Source: Natrinema salaciae (GTDB taxonomy: Archaea > Halobacteriota > Halobacteria > Halobacteriales > Natrialbaceae). From it: a stretch of DNA of 64,000 nt. The notes beneath the pieces were generated by a model, which was not told where the DNA came from, searched no databases, and was given only the letters and a program-made list of their open reading frames with translations. Both the position numbers and the translations under genes were made by a program. Position 1 is the stretch's first letter. Every line of letters begins with the position of its first letter. Below are positions 26,226 through 34,580 of this stretch, piece by piece. Location of the stretch: NCBI RefSeq assembly GCF_900110865.1, contig NZ_FOFD01000001.1:620001-684000 (forward strand), read 5' to 3'.

Positions 26226-27464
26226 TTATGCCTCGTCGAACAGCTCCTCGCCCTCGACCATGTGCTCCTCGACGGCGTCCATGTCGAGGGTCACGCCGAG
26301 ACCGGGTTCTTCGGGGATCTCGATGTACCCCTCCTCGATGACGTCCTCCTCGACGAGGTCCTCCCACCAGCCGAGCTCGTAGGAGTGGTACTCGACCGCC
26401 AGCGAGTTCGAGATCGACGCGCCGACGTGAGCGCTCGCGACCGTCGCCACGGGCGACGCGACGTTGTGCATCGCGACCGGCATGTAGTACATGTCCGCGA
26501 GATCGGCGATCTTTCGCGTCTCGCGCATGCCGCCGACCTTGGGCATGTCCGGCGCGATAATGTCGACGGCCTGCTCCTCGATCAGGCGGCGCTGGCCGTG
26601 TTTCCGGTAGACGTTCTCACCGACGGTGATCGGCGTCGACGTCGACTGCGTGACCTCCCGCTGGACGTCGTGGTTCTCCGGCGGGACGGGGTCTTCGAGC
26701 CACCAGACGTCGTACTCCTCTACGCGCTGCGCGAGGCGCTTCGCGCTGCCGCCGGAGAAGGTCCAGTGACAGTCGAAGGCGACGTCGGCCCGCGAGCCGA
26801 CCTGCTCGGTGACCGCTTCGACGATCGATGCCTTGTGCTCGATTTCCGGTTTGCGGAGGTGGCGGTTCGCGCGGTCCTTCTCGTGACCGCTGGGCACGTC
26901 GAGGTCGAACTTCAGGGCGTCGTACCCGAGTTCCTCGACGACGCGCTCGGCCTCGTCGGCGCAGGCGATCGGGTCGGCCTCCTCCTCGGTGTGACAGTCA
27001 CAGTAGACGCGGACCTCGTCGCGGTACTTGCCCCCGAGGAGCTGGTAGGCCGGCACCTCGAGGATCTTCCCGGCCAGGTCGTGCAACGCGACCTCGATGC
27101 CCGAAATCGCAGTGACCGTGACGCCGCCGATCGAGCCCTCGCCCGACATCTTCTGGACGAGGTGTTCGGTTAGCCGATCGATGTCCAGCGGGTTCTCGCC
27201 CTGCAGGAACGGCGTCATCCGCTCGATCAGTTCTGGTGCGCCCGCGCCCCAGTAGGCTTCGCCGGTACCGACGATTCCCGCGTCGGTGTAGATCCTGACC
27301 AGCGTCCACGGGAAGTTCCCGTCGACCATCGTGGTCTGAATGTCGGTGATCTCGACGTCCCGGCCGTCGCCGCGGTCGCGGGTGACCTGCATCGTCTCCG
27401 CCGAGAGGTCTCGCATCGTGTACTCGGCGTTCGGGTCGTGTAGCTGTGAGTAATCGACTCCCAT
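26226..27464 (-). CDS. gad: Gluconate dehydratase (enolase superfamily, MR/MLE type)
   Basis: A 412-residue protein whose start MGVDYSQLHDPNAEYTMRDLSAETM and body match my memory of haloarchaeal D-gluconate dehydratase. MR/MLE catalytic elements are present: LKFDLDV (Lys/Asp region), AFDCHWTF and WLEDPVPPEN (metal ligands), TVGEN, DMPKVGG and AMHNVASP (general acid/base His). It dehydrates gluconate to 2-keto-3-deoxygluconate in the modified Entner-Doudoroff routes; with the nearby KDPG aldolase this covers two steps. A candidate TrmB site precedes it. Galactonate or other aldonates cannot be excluded. Confidence 0.8.
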   Translation of the reverse strand: MGVDYSQLHDPNAEYTMRDLSAETMQVTRDRGDGRDVEITDIQTTMVDGNFPWTLVRIYTDAGIVGTGEAYWGAGAPELIERMTPFLQGENPLDIDRLTEHLVQKMSGEGSIGGVTVTAISGIEVALHDLAGKILEVPAYQLLGGKYRDEVRVYCDCHTEEEADPIACADEAERVVEELGYDALKFDLDVPSGHEKDRANRHLRKPEIEHKASIVEAVTEQVGSRADVAFDCHWTFSGGSAKRLAQRVEEYDVWWLEDPVPPENHDVQREVTQSTSTPITVGENVYRKHGQRRLIEEQAVDIIAPDMPKVGGMRETRKIADLADMYYMPVAMHNVASPVATVASAHVGASISNSLAVEYHSYELGWWEDLVEEDVIEEGYIEIPEEPGLGVTLDMDAVEEHMVEGEELFDEA

Positions 27465-27475
27465 GGATGTATATT

Positions 27476-27491
27476 CACTCCGAAGATAGTA
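27476..27491 (-). promoter_or_regulatory. Candidate TrmB operator upstream of gluconate dehydratase
   Basis: On the minus strand the site reads TACTATCTTCGGAGTG, TACT-N7-GAGTG, almost the same as the 19732 site (TACTATCTTTGAAGTA) and close to the published Halobacterium TrmB motif. It sits just 11 bp before the start codon and overlaps the expected transcription start. This suggests repression of gad when the sugar is absent, or the reverse, by the TrmB gene at 15189-16247. Confidence 0.55.
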
Positions 27492-27603
27492 ATAGTTTCT
27501 ACCTTCCGTGAACGGGGCGTCGGATCGTCCCCGACCGACGACTCGGAATCCGAATGCATGAACGCAGTGCTTGCGATGGTCGGGAGCGACGTCTCGGCCG
27601 ACC

Positions 27604-28473
27604 TCACGCGCGCTCGAGTTCGTCCGTCACGTCCTCGAGATCGACGTCCAGCGCCGACGTCGCGGCGAAGGCGGCCCGCTTCTCGACGGTCCGTCGGTCG
27701 ATCGCCTGCGGGCCGACGGCGAACTCGATTCGGTGGGTTTCCTCGGCGGGCCTCGAGCGGCCGAGCACCGTGACGGGACCGATCTCGCGGGTGTTCCGGA
27801 CGTGGGTCCCGCTACAGGCGGTTACGTCCCACGGATTCGCCGCGCCGTTCGTCCCGGCGAGGGCGTTCCCGTTTCGCCTGTCGTTTTCGTCTTCGATCGT
27901 GACGACGCGGACGCGGCCCTTTTCGACGGCCGCGTCGTGAACCTCGGCGTCGAAGCTGATCCCGTCGCGATCGCGCGCCTCGGCGACGGGAACGTCGTCC
28001 CACGAGACCGGCCGCGACTCCCAGACCACGCGATTGACCAGTTCGTCCAGTTCGATCAGGGTCTCGTCGTCGACGGTCGCGCCGGTCTCGAGATCCACCC
28101 TGACCGTCTCCGGTCCGATCTCGAGGCCGCCGTCCGCCGAGTCGTCGAGGAGCCGTCGCGCCGCGCCGACGAGGATGTGGCCGGCGGTGTGGGCCCGCAT
28201 ACAGTACATCCGGAACGACCAGTCGACCGAACAGAGAACGCGGTGACCCGGTCGAAACGACGGCTCCTCGGCCAGCACGTGGACCGGTTCGCCGTCGGCG
28301 AACTGCACGTCCGTAACTGCGATATCGCCGATCGTCCCGCGATCGGCCGGCTGTCCGCCGCTCGCACCGTAGAAGTGACTGCGCTCGAGCCAGACCCGTC
28401 GGCCGTCGATCGACGTCACTTCGGTCTCGAACCGCGTGGCGTACGGCTCCGCTGCCGCCCGTTGCCCGGTCAT
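27604..28473 (-). CDS. alaX: Alanyl-tRNA editing protein AlaX
   Basis: A 289-residue standalone editing protein. The catalytic zinc site is complete: His95 and His99 in HTAGH, and Cys220 and His224 in CSGTH. An N-terminal barrel half precedes it (SHFYGASGGQPADRG), and the C-terminus is helical. Members hydrolyse Ser or Gly wrongly attached to tRNA-Ala in trans. Length and the N-terminal GASGGQP motif fit the medium to long AlaX class. It is 64 bp upstream of the convergent-side mbf1 gene stop on the same strand. Confidence 0.93.
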   Translation of the reverse strand: MTGQRAAAEPYATRFETEVTSIDGRRVWLERSHFYGASGGQPADRGTIGDIAVTDVQFADGEPVHVLAEEPSFRPGHRVLCSVDWSFRMYCMRAHTAGHILVGAARRLLDDSADGGLEIGPETVRVDLETGATVDDETLIELDELVNRVVWESRPVSWDDVPVAEARDRDGISFDAEVHDAAVEKGRVRVVTIEDENDRRNGNALAGTNGAANPWDVTACSGTHVRNTREIGPVTVLGRSRPAEETHRIEFAVGPQAIDRRTVEKRAAFAATSALDVDLEDVTDELERA

Positions 28474-28537
28474 CGATTGGACTCTGTCGTCGGCGCTTAA
28501 AAGTCTGCCCGCCGAGAGTGTCGGCGACTGTCGCGAC

Positions 28538-29062
28538 TCACTCCGCGAGGGTGACGCCCAGGCGCTCCTCGAGCGCCTCGATCAGGCCGCCGCCGACGCC
28601 GGCCTGCGTGGCGCGTCCCTGTTCGACCGCGAGGATGTCCGTCTCCGGTGCGCCGAGCTCGTCGGCGAGTTCCTCGCGTTGGAGCCCGGCGTCTCGCCGG
28701 GCCTCGACGAGCACCTCGCCGTAGTCGGAGACGAGGTACGGGAGCGGGTCGTCGTCGTAGTTGGTCCCCTCGCTCTCCCAGTGTTCGGAATCGCCGTCCC
28801 AGACCGGGTTCGCTTTCGCGACGTTCTGGGCCGCCTTCTGCTTGCGGCTCGGTCCGTCGTTCGACCCTGCGTCCTGCTCGCTCCGGTTCCGATTCCGGTC
28901 GCCGCCGTGCGTCTCGGAATCGTCGTGGGGCGCACAGTCCGGACAGACCTCGAGCTCGGCTCCGGCGACCGATGCGAGCGTGAGCGAGTTGCTCTCGGCA
29001 CCGCAGAGTTCGCAGTTCGTCCCGCCACCGCCGCCGGACGAACCGGTCGAGTATTTGGCCAT
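28538..29062 (-). CDS. mbf1: Multiprotein bridging factor 1 (archaeal MBF1), HTH_3 protein
   Basis: A 174-residue protein from the ATG at 29060-29062 (MAKYSTGSSGGGGGTNC). It has the archaeal MBF1 layout: an N-terminal zinc ribbon (CELCG...CPDCAPH), a flexible linker rich in Asp/Asn/Arg, and a C-terminal helix-turn-helix (LVSDYGEVLVEARRDAGLQREELADELGAPETDILAVEQG). MBF1 couples regulators to TBP in eukaryotes, and in archaea also associates with ribosomes. Two inverted repeats lie 118-152 bp upstream and could be control sites. Confidence 0.9.
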   Translation of the reverse strand: MAKYSTGSSGGGGGTNCELCGAESNSLTLASVAGAELEVCPDCAPHDDSETHGGDRNRNRSEQDAGSNDGPSRKQKAAQNVAKANPVWDGDSEHWESEGTNYDDDPLPYLVSDYGEVLVEARRDAGLQREELADELGAPETDILAVEQGRATQAGVGGGLIEALEERLGVTLAE

Positions 29063-29608
29063 GCCAGCGTTTGGCATCTGCTGCATTTCAACTGTTCGGT
29101 AGCGTGAGACCGGGCGGCCGTCGACAGTTGCGGGGCGGTCGTCTGGTCCGTTTTCGAGGTGTCGCTCGTCCAGCGCAGCACTATTATCATAGTATGGACT
29201 AGTAAGGTTACTAGATACCTTAGTAGTGTCTTTCGGAGCGCACAGTTATATTTCGTCTAGTGTGGGTGGGATATAGGATTTTCAAGGCCGAGCAGCCGGT
29301 GTCGTCGTCCGGAGTGTGTTCGAATTCGCCATTTCGATATATTCTCGCCAAAAATAGTGTTTTTCACACATAGGTCGAATATAATTCCACAATATAAAAC
29401 ATATATTGCGTTTTGGTCTTTGGATGAAAACCCTGTAGGCTCTCGGCGGCCCTCGAGAAACGTATTTTGTAGCTGTCTACTATTCCATCCTGATTCATTC
29501 TCGTCATTTATTCACGGTCAACTGCCCGTTCACGTCGTGTGGTCTCCAATATCGTCACACACGACAGGATCGAACCGCATCACGCTCGAGTTCCTGCGCC
29601 GGGACCCG
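29063..29608. other. AT-rich intergenic region between mbf1 and the hydroxyacid dehydrogenase
   Basis: 546 bp, noticeably richer in A+T than the flanks, especially 29180-29400. A plus-strand frame at 29357-29635 opens but has low-quality composition and overlaps the end of the dehydrogenase gene, so I reject it. The region contains two inverted repeats (listed separately), runs of TATA-like sequence near 29240-29400, and no tRNA-like or transposon-like structure that I can recognise. Confidence 0.5.
29180..29214. repeat. Pair of inverted repeats upstream of mbf1
   Basis: Two short hyphenated palindromes lie side by side: ACTAT-N4-ATAGT at 29180-29193 and CTAGTAA-N2-TTACTAG at 29199-29214, the latter perfect over 7 bp per arm. 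They sit 118-152 bp from the mbf1 start, where an operator or transcript hairpin could act. Further TTAGTAGT half-elements follow at about 29220. Confidence 0.45.
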
Positions 29609-30574
29609 CTACGGAACCTCACCGCTGTTGAGTGACGTTTCCGGGACCCGTCCGTCGTACGCCGACCGGACGTCGGTGGCCGATTCGACGCTCATCTGTG
29701 TGAGCGCGTCGGTCGTCTGGGCCCCGATGTGGGGGGTCAGAACGACGTTCTCGTACTCGAAGAGCGGATGATCCTGCGACGGCGGTCCGTCGGCGAACAC
29801 GTCGAGACCGACACCGGCGATCGAGCCGGTCTCGAGCGACGAGACGAGCGCGTTTCGGTCGACGATTTCGGCTCTCGCCGTGTTGATGAGTATCCCGGAC
29901 GGAGACAACAGCTCCAGTTCCCTCCTGGAGATGTCACGTCGGGTTTCGGCTGTCAGGGGCGCGTGGACGGAGACGGCATCGGACCGCTCGAACAGCGTGG
30001 CGGTCGTGTCGACGTTCGTGGCGTAATTCGATAGCTCGCTCCCGTCGACGTACGGATCGTAGACGAGACAGTCCATACCGAGGCCGGAACACAGGCTCGC
30101 GACCTCGGACCCGATATCGCCGTAGCCGTACAGCCCGACGGTATCGGTCCCGAACTCGTCGGTGACGACCTCGTATCCGTCCCCGCGTCCCGCCCGGACG
30201 GCCCGGTCGGCCCGGAGAAGCTCCCGTCTCACCGCCAGCAGGAGCGTGATCGCGTGTTCGGCGACCGCGCACGAATTGACGCCGGGCGTGTTCGAGACGA
30301 GGACACCGTTTTCGGTCGCGGCGTCGATGTCGATATTGTCGTAGCCGACGCCGTGTTTGGCGATGATCCGGAGCCGGGACGCCTCGTCGATGAACTCGCG
30401 GTCGATCGGTTCGATGCGCGTGATCACTGCATCGAACCGATCCGCGTCGGCCAGTAGCTGTTCGCGAGTCTCGTACTCGTCTCGGCTCACCGTCGTCGCG
30501 ATATCGGCGATGGATTCCGGCCCTGCCGGATGGATCTCTGCGGGAAGCAACACGGTCCACTCGTTCTCCGCCAT
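29609..30574 (-). CDS. D-isomer-specific 2-hydroxyacid dehydrogenase family protein
   Basis: A 321-residue dehydrogenase with the family layout: substrate-binding flanks, and an NAD-binding core with GLYGYGDIGSEVA (GxGxxG), INTARAEIVD, ending with the catalytic His in LTPHIGAQT. The Arg of the active site is seen in the NTARAEIVD segment. Closest overall pattern is phosphoglycerate/hydroxypyruvate reductase-like. It heads the sugar-acid island, next to a TRAP transporter, so it may reduce or oxidise a 2-keto acid from the pathway (lactate, glycerate or similar). The actual substrate is unknown. Confidence 0.88.
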   Translation of the reverse strand: MAENEWTVLLPAEIHPAGPESIADIATTVSRDEYETREQLLADADRFDAVITRIEPIDREFIDEASRLRIIAKHGVGYDNIDIDAATENGVLVSNTPGVNSCAVAEHAITLLLAVRRELLRADRAVRAGRGDGYEVVTDEFGTDTVGLYGYGDIGSEVASLCSGLGMDCLVYDPYVDGSELSNYATNVDTTATLFERSDAVSVHAPLTAETRRDISRRELELLSPSGILINTARAEIVDRNALVSSLETGSIAGVGLDVFADGPPSQDHPLFEYENVVLTPHIGAQTTDALTQMSVESATDVRSAYDGRVPETSLNSGEVP

Positions 30575-30712
30575 ACCGTCCGCAAACGGAGCGTGTCACA
30601 TAATCCCTTTGTCGGACTGGTTACACCTACAGTCGTCGCCCGTCAGAACGGGAGCGCGTCTCGTGTCCGTCACCGAAACGAATCTCTCGAGGCGGCGAGG
30701 CCCCGTCGAGCG

Positions 30713-30946
30713 TCACCCGCCGACGTAGAGGGTGAGCCAGTAGAGGTAGCCGCCGGTGAGCACGATCGCGATGATCGCTTCGATGAACGCGACGTACGTC
30801 TCGCCGTGGGTGTCCCGGAAGTCCTGGATCAGCTGCACGCGACTCCACAGCGGCATCATCCACTCGGGAAGGATCTCCTCGAGTCCCCCGACGTTCTCGG
30901 TGTCGACCATCTCTTCCGGGGGTTCGTCGGTCGAGCCCGTGCTCAT
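30713..30946 (-). CDS. One-helix small protein overlapping the TRAP permease gene
   Basis: A 77-residue protein from the ATG at 30944-30946 (MSTGSTDEPPEEMVDTENVGG). An acidic soluble part contains LPEWMMPLWSRVQLIQDFRDTHGETYV, followed by one C-terminal transmembrane helix (FIEAIIAIVLTGGYLYWLTLYV). Its ATG overlaps the stop of the TRAP permease gene by 4 bp (ATGA), implying translational coupling. No family recognised. The tight coupling suggests an accessory subunit of the transporter, but this is inference. Confidence 0.7.
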   Translation of the reverse strand: MSTGSTDEPPEEMVDTENVGGLEEILPEWMMPLWSRVQLIQDFRDTHGETYVAFIEAIIAIVLTGGYLYWLTLYVGG

Positions 30947-32937
30947 TGCCCGACACCTCGCAAGAACGGGAGTTCCATTCCGCGGACCATCACCTTTTCC
31001 GTGATGAAGACGCCGGCGAACAGGACGATACCGGCGAGTTTGAGGTACCGTCCAGGGTAGACCATGACGACCGCGCCGAGGACGGTCAGTCCGACGCGGA
31101 GCGCGACGCGACGGCCGACCCGCATTCTGAACGGGTAGTTCAGCCCGTAAATCATCGCGATGGCTCCGAGGAGTACCAGCGAACCGGCGATCACGGTCGT
31201 CGATCCGAACGACATGGAGATCATGCCCGGGTTGTAGACGAACGCGACCGGGAGGACGAAAAGCGGTGCGGCGATCTTGATCGCAGCGCCACAGACCCGC
31301 CAGAAGTTCGCCTCCGCGATGCCGGCCGTGACGACCGCCGCCGTCGCCACCGGCGGGGTGATACCCGCCAGAATGGCGGCGTAGAACACGGTGTAGTGGG
31401 CCGTTATCTCGGGAATGTTGAAATCCGAGATGAGCGTCGGGGCGATGAGGATCGCGACGATGACGTACGCCGCGACCGTCGGCATCCCGACTCCCATCAA
31501 GATGCTGACGAGCATCGCGAGGAGGACGGCCAACAGCAGGACGCCGCCCGAGAGATCGATCAACAGCAGGGCGATCTTGTTCGGGACGCCGGTCACGCTG
31601 AAGATGTCGACGACGCCGTTGACCGCCGCCAGAATGATCGCGATCGGCGCGAGAATGAGCGCACCGCGCCGGAACCCGTGGACGGTGTTCCAGATCTGCG
31701 TGACGAACTCCGACCCCGCCCCGGTGTCCGACTCGTCCACGAAGCGCTGGACCGTCGGGAAGCAGACGCCGGTGACGATCATCGAGACGATCGTCCACAG
31801 CGCGGCCGTCATCACCGTGTACTGGGCGATCCCCAGGAGGTAGATCAGGACGAGGAACGGAATGCCGAACCGAATCGCTTCGGAGGTCTTCTGTCTGTTC
31901 GTCAGCTCCTCGTCGAAGAACTCGGAGAAGTCCATCTCCTGACTGCTCGAGTCGCTGATCGCGGTGTAGTGGACGGCGATACCGATCGAGGCGACGAGGA
32001 TTGCCGCCGGAATGATCCCGGCGATGACGATGTTGAGATAGGAGACGCCCAGGTACGACGCCATGACGAACGCCGACGCGCCCATGACGGGCGGCAGGAC
32101 CTGTCCGGACGTCGACGCGACCGCTTCGATGGCGGCTGCTCGATGGGGTGCCATCCCGCTGTCTTTCATCGTGGGAATCGTAAACGAGCCCGTCATCGCG
32201 GCGTTCGCGGTGTAGGACCCGTTGATCGAACCGATGACGGTCGACGAGAGCACCGCCGTTTGGGCCACGCCGGATCTGATGTAGTTCGCCGATTCGATCG
32301 CGACGCGCAGGATCAAATCGAACGCCCCGTAGGCGAACAGCAGGCCGGCGTACAGCAGGAACGGTGCGATCCACGCCGCGGTCAGCTGGGTGAGGCTCCC
32401 GTAAAACCCGTACAGGTCGGTGACCAGCGACTGCAGGAGCGTGAGCTCGGTCATCCCTCCGTGGTTCAGTATCCCCGGCGCCATGTTGCCGTAGACGCCG
32501 TAGAGGATGACGCCGCCGACGAGGCCGAGGAACAGGTTCCCGAACTCCCGCCACGTGAGGTAGAGGATCGAGAGGATGATAAGCCGCGCCAGCATGTACT
32601 CGTGTTCGAGCGCGTACCCCTGTTGGCTGACGTAGACGCGGTCGAAGTTCAGGGCGAAATAGACCGACGCCGTGATGAGGACGATCGACGCCGGCAACAG
32701 GACGGCCCCGTCGAGACGGTCGCCGTCCTCGAACGCCTGCCGCGTCTGATCGATCGCGTAAACGGTGAGAATCGCACCGATGAAGATCACGCCGTATTTC
32801 ACCCGGGCCCATCCCTGCGTGCGCGCCCAATAGAGGACGATCGCCCAGAAGAGGAGCGAACTGAGCGTGACGCTGATATCGAGGACGCGGGGGACTCGTG
32901 ATACGAGTGGACGGTCGGAACGTGGTTCTGAATTCAT
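30943..32937 (-). CDS. TAXI-type TRAP transporter fused permease (DctQM)
   Basis: A 664-residue integral membrane protein. The N-terminal four helices (to about residue 175, including LLFWAIVLYW and NLFLGLVGGVILYG) correspond to the small DctQ-like part, and the rest, with about 12 helices and the conserved GSINGSYTANAAMTGSFTIPTMK and QVLPPVMGASAFVMASY blocks, is the DctM-like transporter. Fused permeases pair with TAXI-type binding proteins, which is exactly the gene next upstream (57 bp). Imports organic or sugar acids with a cation gradient. Confidence 0.9.
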   Translation of the reverse strand: MNSEPRSDRPLVSRVPRVLDISVTLSSLLFWAIVLYWARTQGWARVKYGVIFIGAILTVYAIDQTRQAFEDGDRLDGAVLLPASIVLITASVYFALNFDRVYVSQQGYALEHEYMLARLIILSILYLTWREFGNLFLGLVGGVILYGVYGNMAPGILNHGGMTELTLLQSLVTDLYGFYGSLTQLTAAWIAPFLLYAGLLFAYGAFDLILRVAIESANYIRSGVAQTAVLSSTVIGSINGSYTANAAMTGSFTIPTMKDSGMAPHRAAAIEAVASTSGQVLPPVMGASAFVMASYLGVSYLNIVIAGIIPAAILVASIGIAVHYTAISDSSSQEMDFSEFFDEELTNRQKTSEAIRFGIPFLVLIYLLGIAQYTVMTAALWTIVSMIVTGVCFPTVQRFVDESDTGAGSEFVTQIWNTVHGFRRGALILAPIAIILAAVNGVVDIFSVTGVPNKIALLLIDLSGGVLLLAVLLAMLVSILMGVGMPTVAAYVIVAILIAPTLISDFNIPEITAHYTVFYAAILAGITPPVATAAVVTAGIAEANFWRVCGAAIKIAAPLFVLPVAFVYNPGMISMSFGSTTVIAGSLVLLGAIAMIYGLNYPFRMRVGRRVALRVGLTVLGAVVMVYPGRYLKLAGIVLFAGVFITEKVMVRGMELPFLRGVGQ

Positions 32938-32994
32938 TGTCTGGTGTAAGTTCGTGTGCTACCTTGGAATGGTCCCCTCTCTTCGGACGGCGGA

Positions 32995-34032
32995 TTATTC
33001 GGGCGCGGGAAGACTGTCGTCCCAGACGTCGTTGTCCTGGTAGTAGTCGACCGCACCAGGGTGGAAGGGGAACTCGTCGCCCTCGAGGGCCTGGTTGAGC
33101 ATATCTTCCGTCGACTCGTAATCGTTGAACTGGTCTTCGGCCTCGTTGACGGCGTCGTTGTGTTCGTCGACGACGCGGCAGAGTTCGTACACCGCATCGT
33201 CGGTGGCGTCCTCGTGGAAGACGTAGTTGACTTCCAGGTTCCAGGTGAACACCTCGTCGGTACCGATGTCCTGCTCGAGACTCCAGTCCTCGTAGGGGGT
33301 CCGCGAGGTCCCGGCTCCGCCGTAGGACTCGGCGGATTCGATCAGTGCGTCGGTCGGTTCGACGTAGTGGACGTCGACGCGAGCGTCGTACTCGGTCACG
33401 AAACCGGTGTAACTGACGCCGGGGGTGCCGTACGCGATCGCTGCGTCGATTCGCCCCTCTTCCATCGCCCCCGGCGCGTCGCTGACGCCCATGTCCATGA
33501 TGTTCATCTCGTCGTAGACGTCCGCCGTCGGGTCCTGACTCCAGACGTCGAGCGTCGTCGCGCGCGTCGAGTACCCCGGTTCGGCGGGATAGACGTTGGC
33601 ACCGGCGAGGTCGTCGAACGTTTCGATGTCCGTGTCGTCTCGAGCGACGACGTAGATACTGTACGGGAACGCGGAAAATCCCTGGTACGGAAGCGAATCG
33701 ACGCCTTTTTCTTCGAAATCGCCCCGGCCGTCCGCGGCCTTCGACATCGAATTGTTGTCGACGATCCCCGCGTTGAACTGGTCCTGATCGAGCCTGTACA
33801 GCGTCCCGATGTACCCGGGGCTCTCGACCGTCGAATAGCTGAGTTCGTCGCTGTTCTGACTCGCGGCCCGTTCGACGGCGAGACCGACGTCTTGCGTGCC
33901 CCCTGCGGACGTGCCGACGCGCAGTTGCATGCCGTCGTCGCCGCCGCCACCCATACAGCCGGCGAGACCGATCGCGCTCGCAGCCGCTGCCCCTCGAACG
34001 AATTGTCGTCTATTCACATCATTTTCTGGCAT
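32995..34032 (-). CDS. TAXI family TRAP transporter substrate-binding lipoprotein
   Basis: 345 residues from the ATG at 34030-34032 (MPENDVNRRQFVRG); two in-frame ATGs just upstream are alternative starts. The leader has a Tat motif NRRQFVRG and a lipobox LAGC, so the protein is probably lipid-anchored. The mature part shows the TAXI pattern: LRVGTSAGGTQDVGLAVERA at the start, YSTVESPGYI, and FPYSIYVVARDDTDIETFDDLAGANV. Known TAXI proteins bind organic acids, but specificity cannot be inferred here. A perfect 7-bp inverted repeat lies 47-68 bp upstream. Confidence 0.9.
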   Translation of the reverse strand: MPENDVNRRQFVRGAAAASAIGLAGCMGGGGDDGMQLRVGTSAGGTQDVGLAVERAASQNSDELSYSTVESPGYIGTLYRLDQDQFNAGIVDNNSMSKAADGRGDFEEKGVDSLPYQGFSAFPYSIYVVARDDTDIETFDDLAGANVYPAEPGYSTRATTLDVWSQDPTADVYDEMNIMDMGVSDAPGAMEEGRIDAAIAYGTPGVSYTGFVTEYDARVDVHYVEPTDALIESAESYGGAGTSRTPYEDWSLEQDIGTDEVFTWNLEVNYVFHEDATDDAVYELCRVVDEHNDAVNEAEDQFNDYESTEDMLNQALEGDEFPFHPGAVDYYQDNDVWDDSLPAPE

Positions 34033-34580
34033 ATACATTTGTGGTATCACATGGCATGTTTAACAATCTATCTCTTGGTTTCTATTATGCTCCATAGAAA
34101 TAATCTCACAGAGGTAGTATAATGTCTTAATATCTCTCATTTCGACCACTCGTACGAAGGGCGACGCGAGACGCGAGAGTCGAGCATCCCACCGCGAAAT
34201 CGGTGTCTGGATCGCTCGCTCGACGGAGCACTCGCCGATCGCTGGTTGCGCGGCCTCGCAACTGACTCGAGTCAAACGGCGGGATCGTCGACGAGTCGTG
34301 CGGTTTCACCCGGGAGTCGACGCTAGTCTTCGTTCGTCGTCACCGTCGCGAGTCGGTCGGCACCGAGCAGTACCGTCTGTGTACCGCTCCCGAACGGCGC
34401 GTTGCCGGTCGGGCTCCGTTCTCCGTCCACTCGTGACGACCGCCTCGGTGTCGATCTCCGTGAAACCGATCGATTCGCTTTCGCCGGAGACGGCGACCCC
34501 TTCGACGGCGTTCGGAAGCACGGCTTTCGTTTCGTCGGCTACCCCCGGAAGGTCCGCGGCGCGTCCGCTCGAGACACCGA
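34033..34580. other. Intergenic region upstream of the TAXI protein gene
   Basis: 548 bp. The 34033-34140 part is AT-rich and carries the inverted repeat at 34079-34100. The 34300-34560 part is GC-rich, and in one minus-strand frame (stop at 34306-34308) it reads coding-like, for example LPGVADETKAVLPNAVEGV. It has no start codon of its own outside the dehydratase gene, so I treat it as a possible remnant rather than a gene. No RNA gene is seen. Confidence 0.4.
34079..34100. repeat. Inverted repeat upstream of the TAXI gene
   Basis: TTTCTAT-N8-ATAGAAA, perfect over 7 bp per arm, at 47-68 bp before the TAXI gene start. The size and place suggest a regulator-binding site, but it differs from the TTCCG-N5-CGGAA palindromes near the iclR gene, so a different regulator would be involved. 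Confidence 0.45.

Noticed and set aside
29357-29635. 92-codon plus-strand frame in the AT-rich gap
   Set aside because: Composition unlike haloarchaeal proteins, overlaps the end of the dehydrogenase gene, no motif.
30946-32901. Plus-strand open frame of 651 codons
   Set aside because: Antisense shadow of the TRAP permease; very Arg/Asp/His-rich, no family resemblance.
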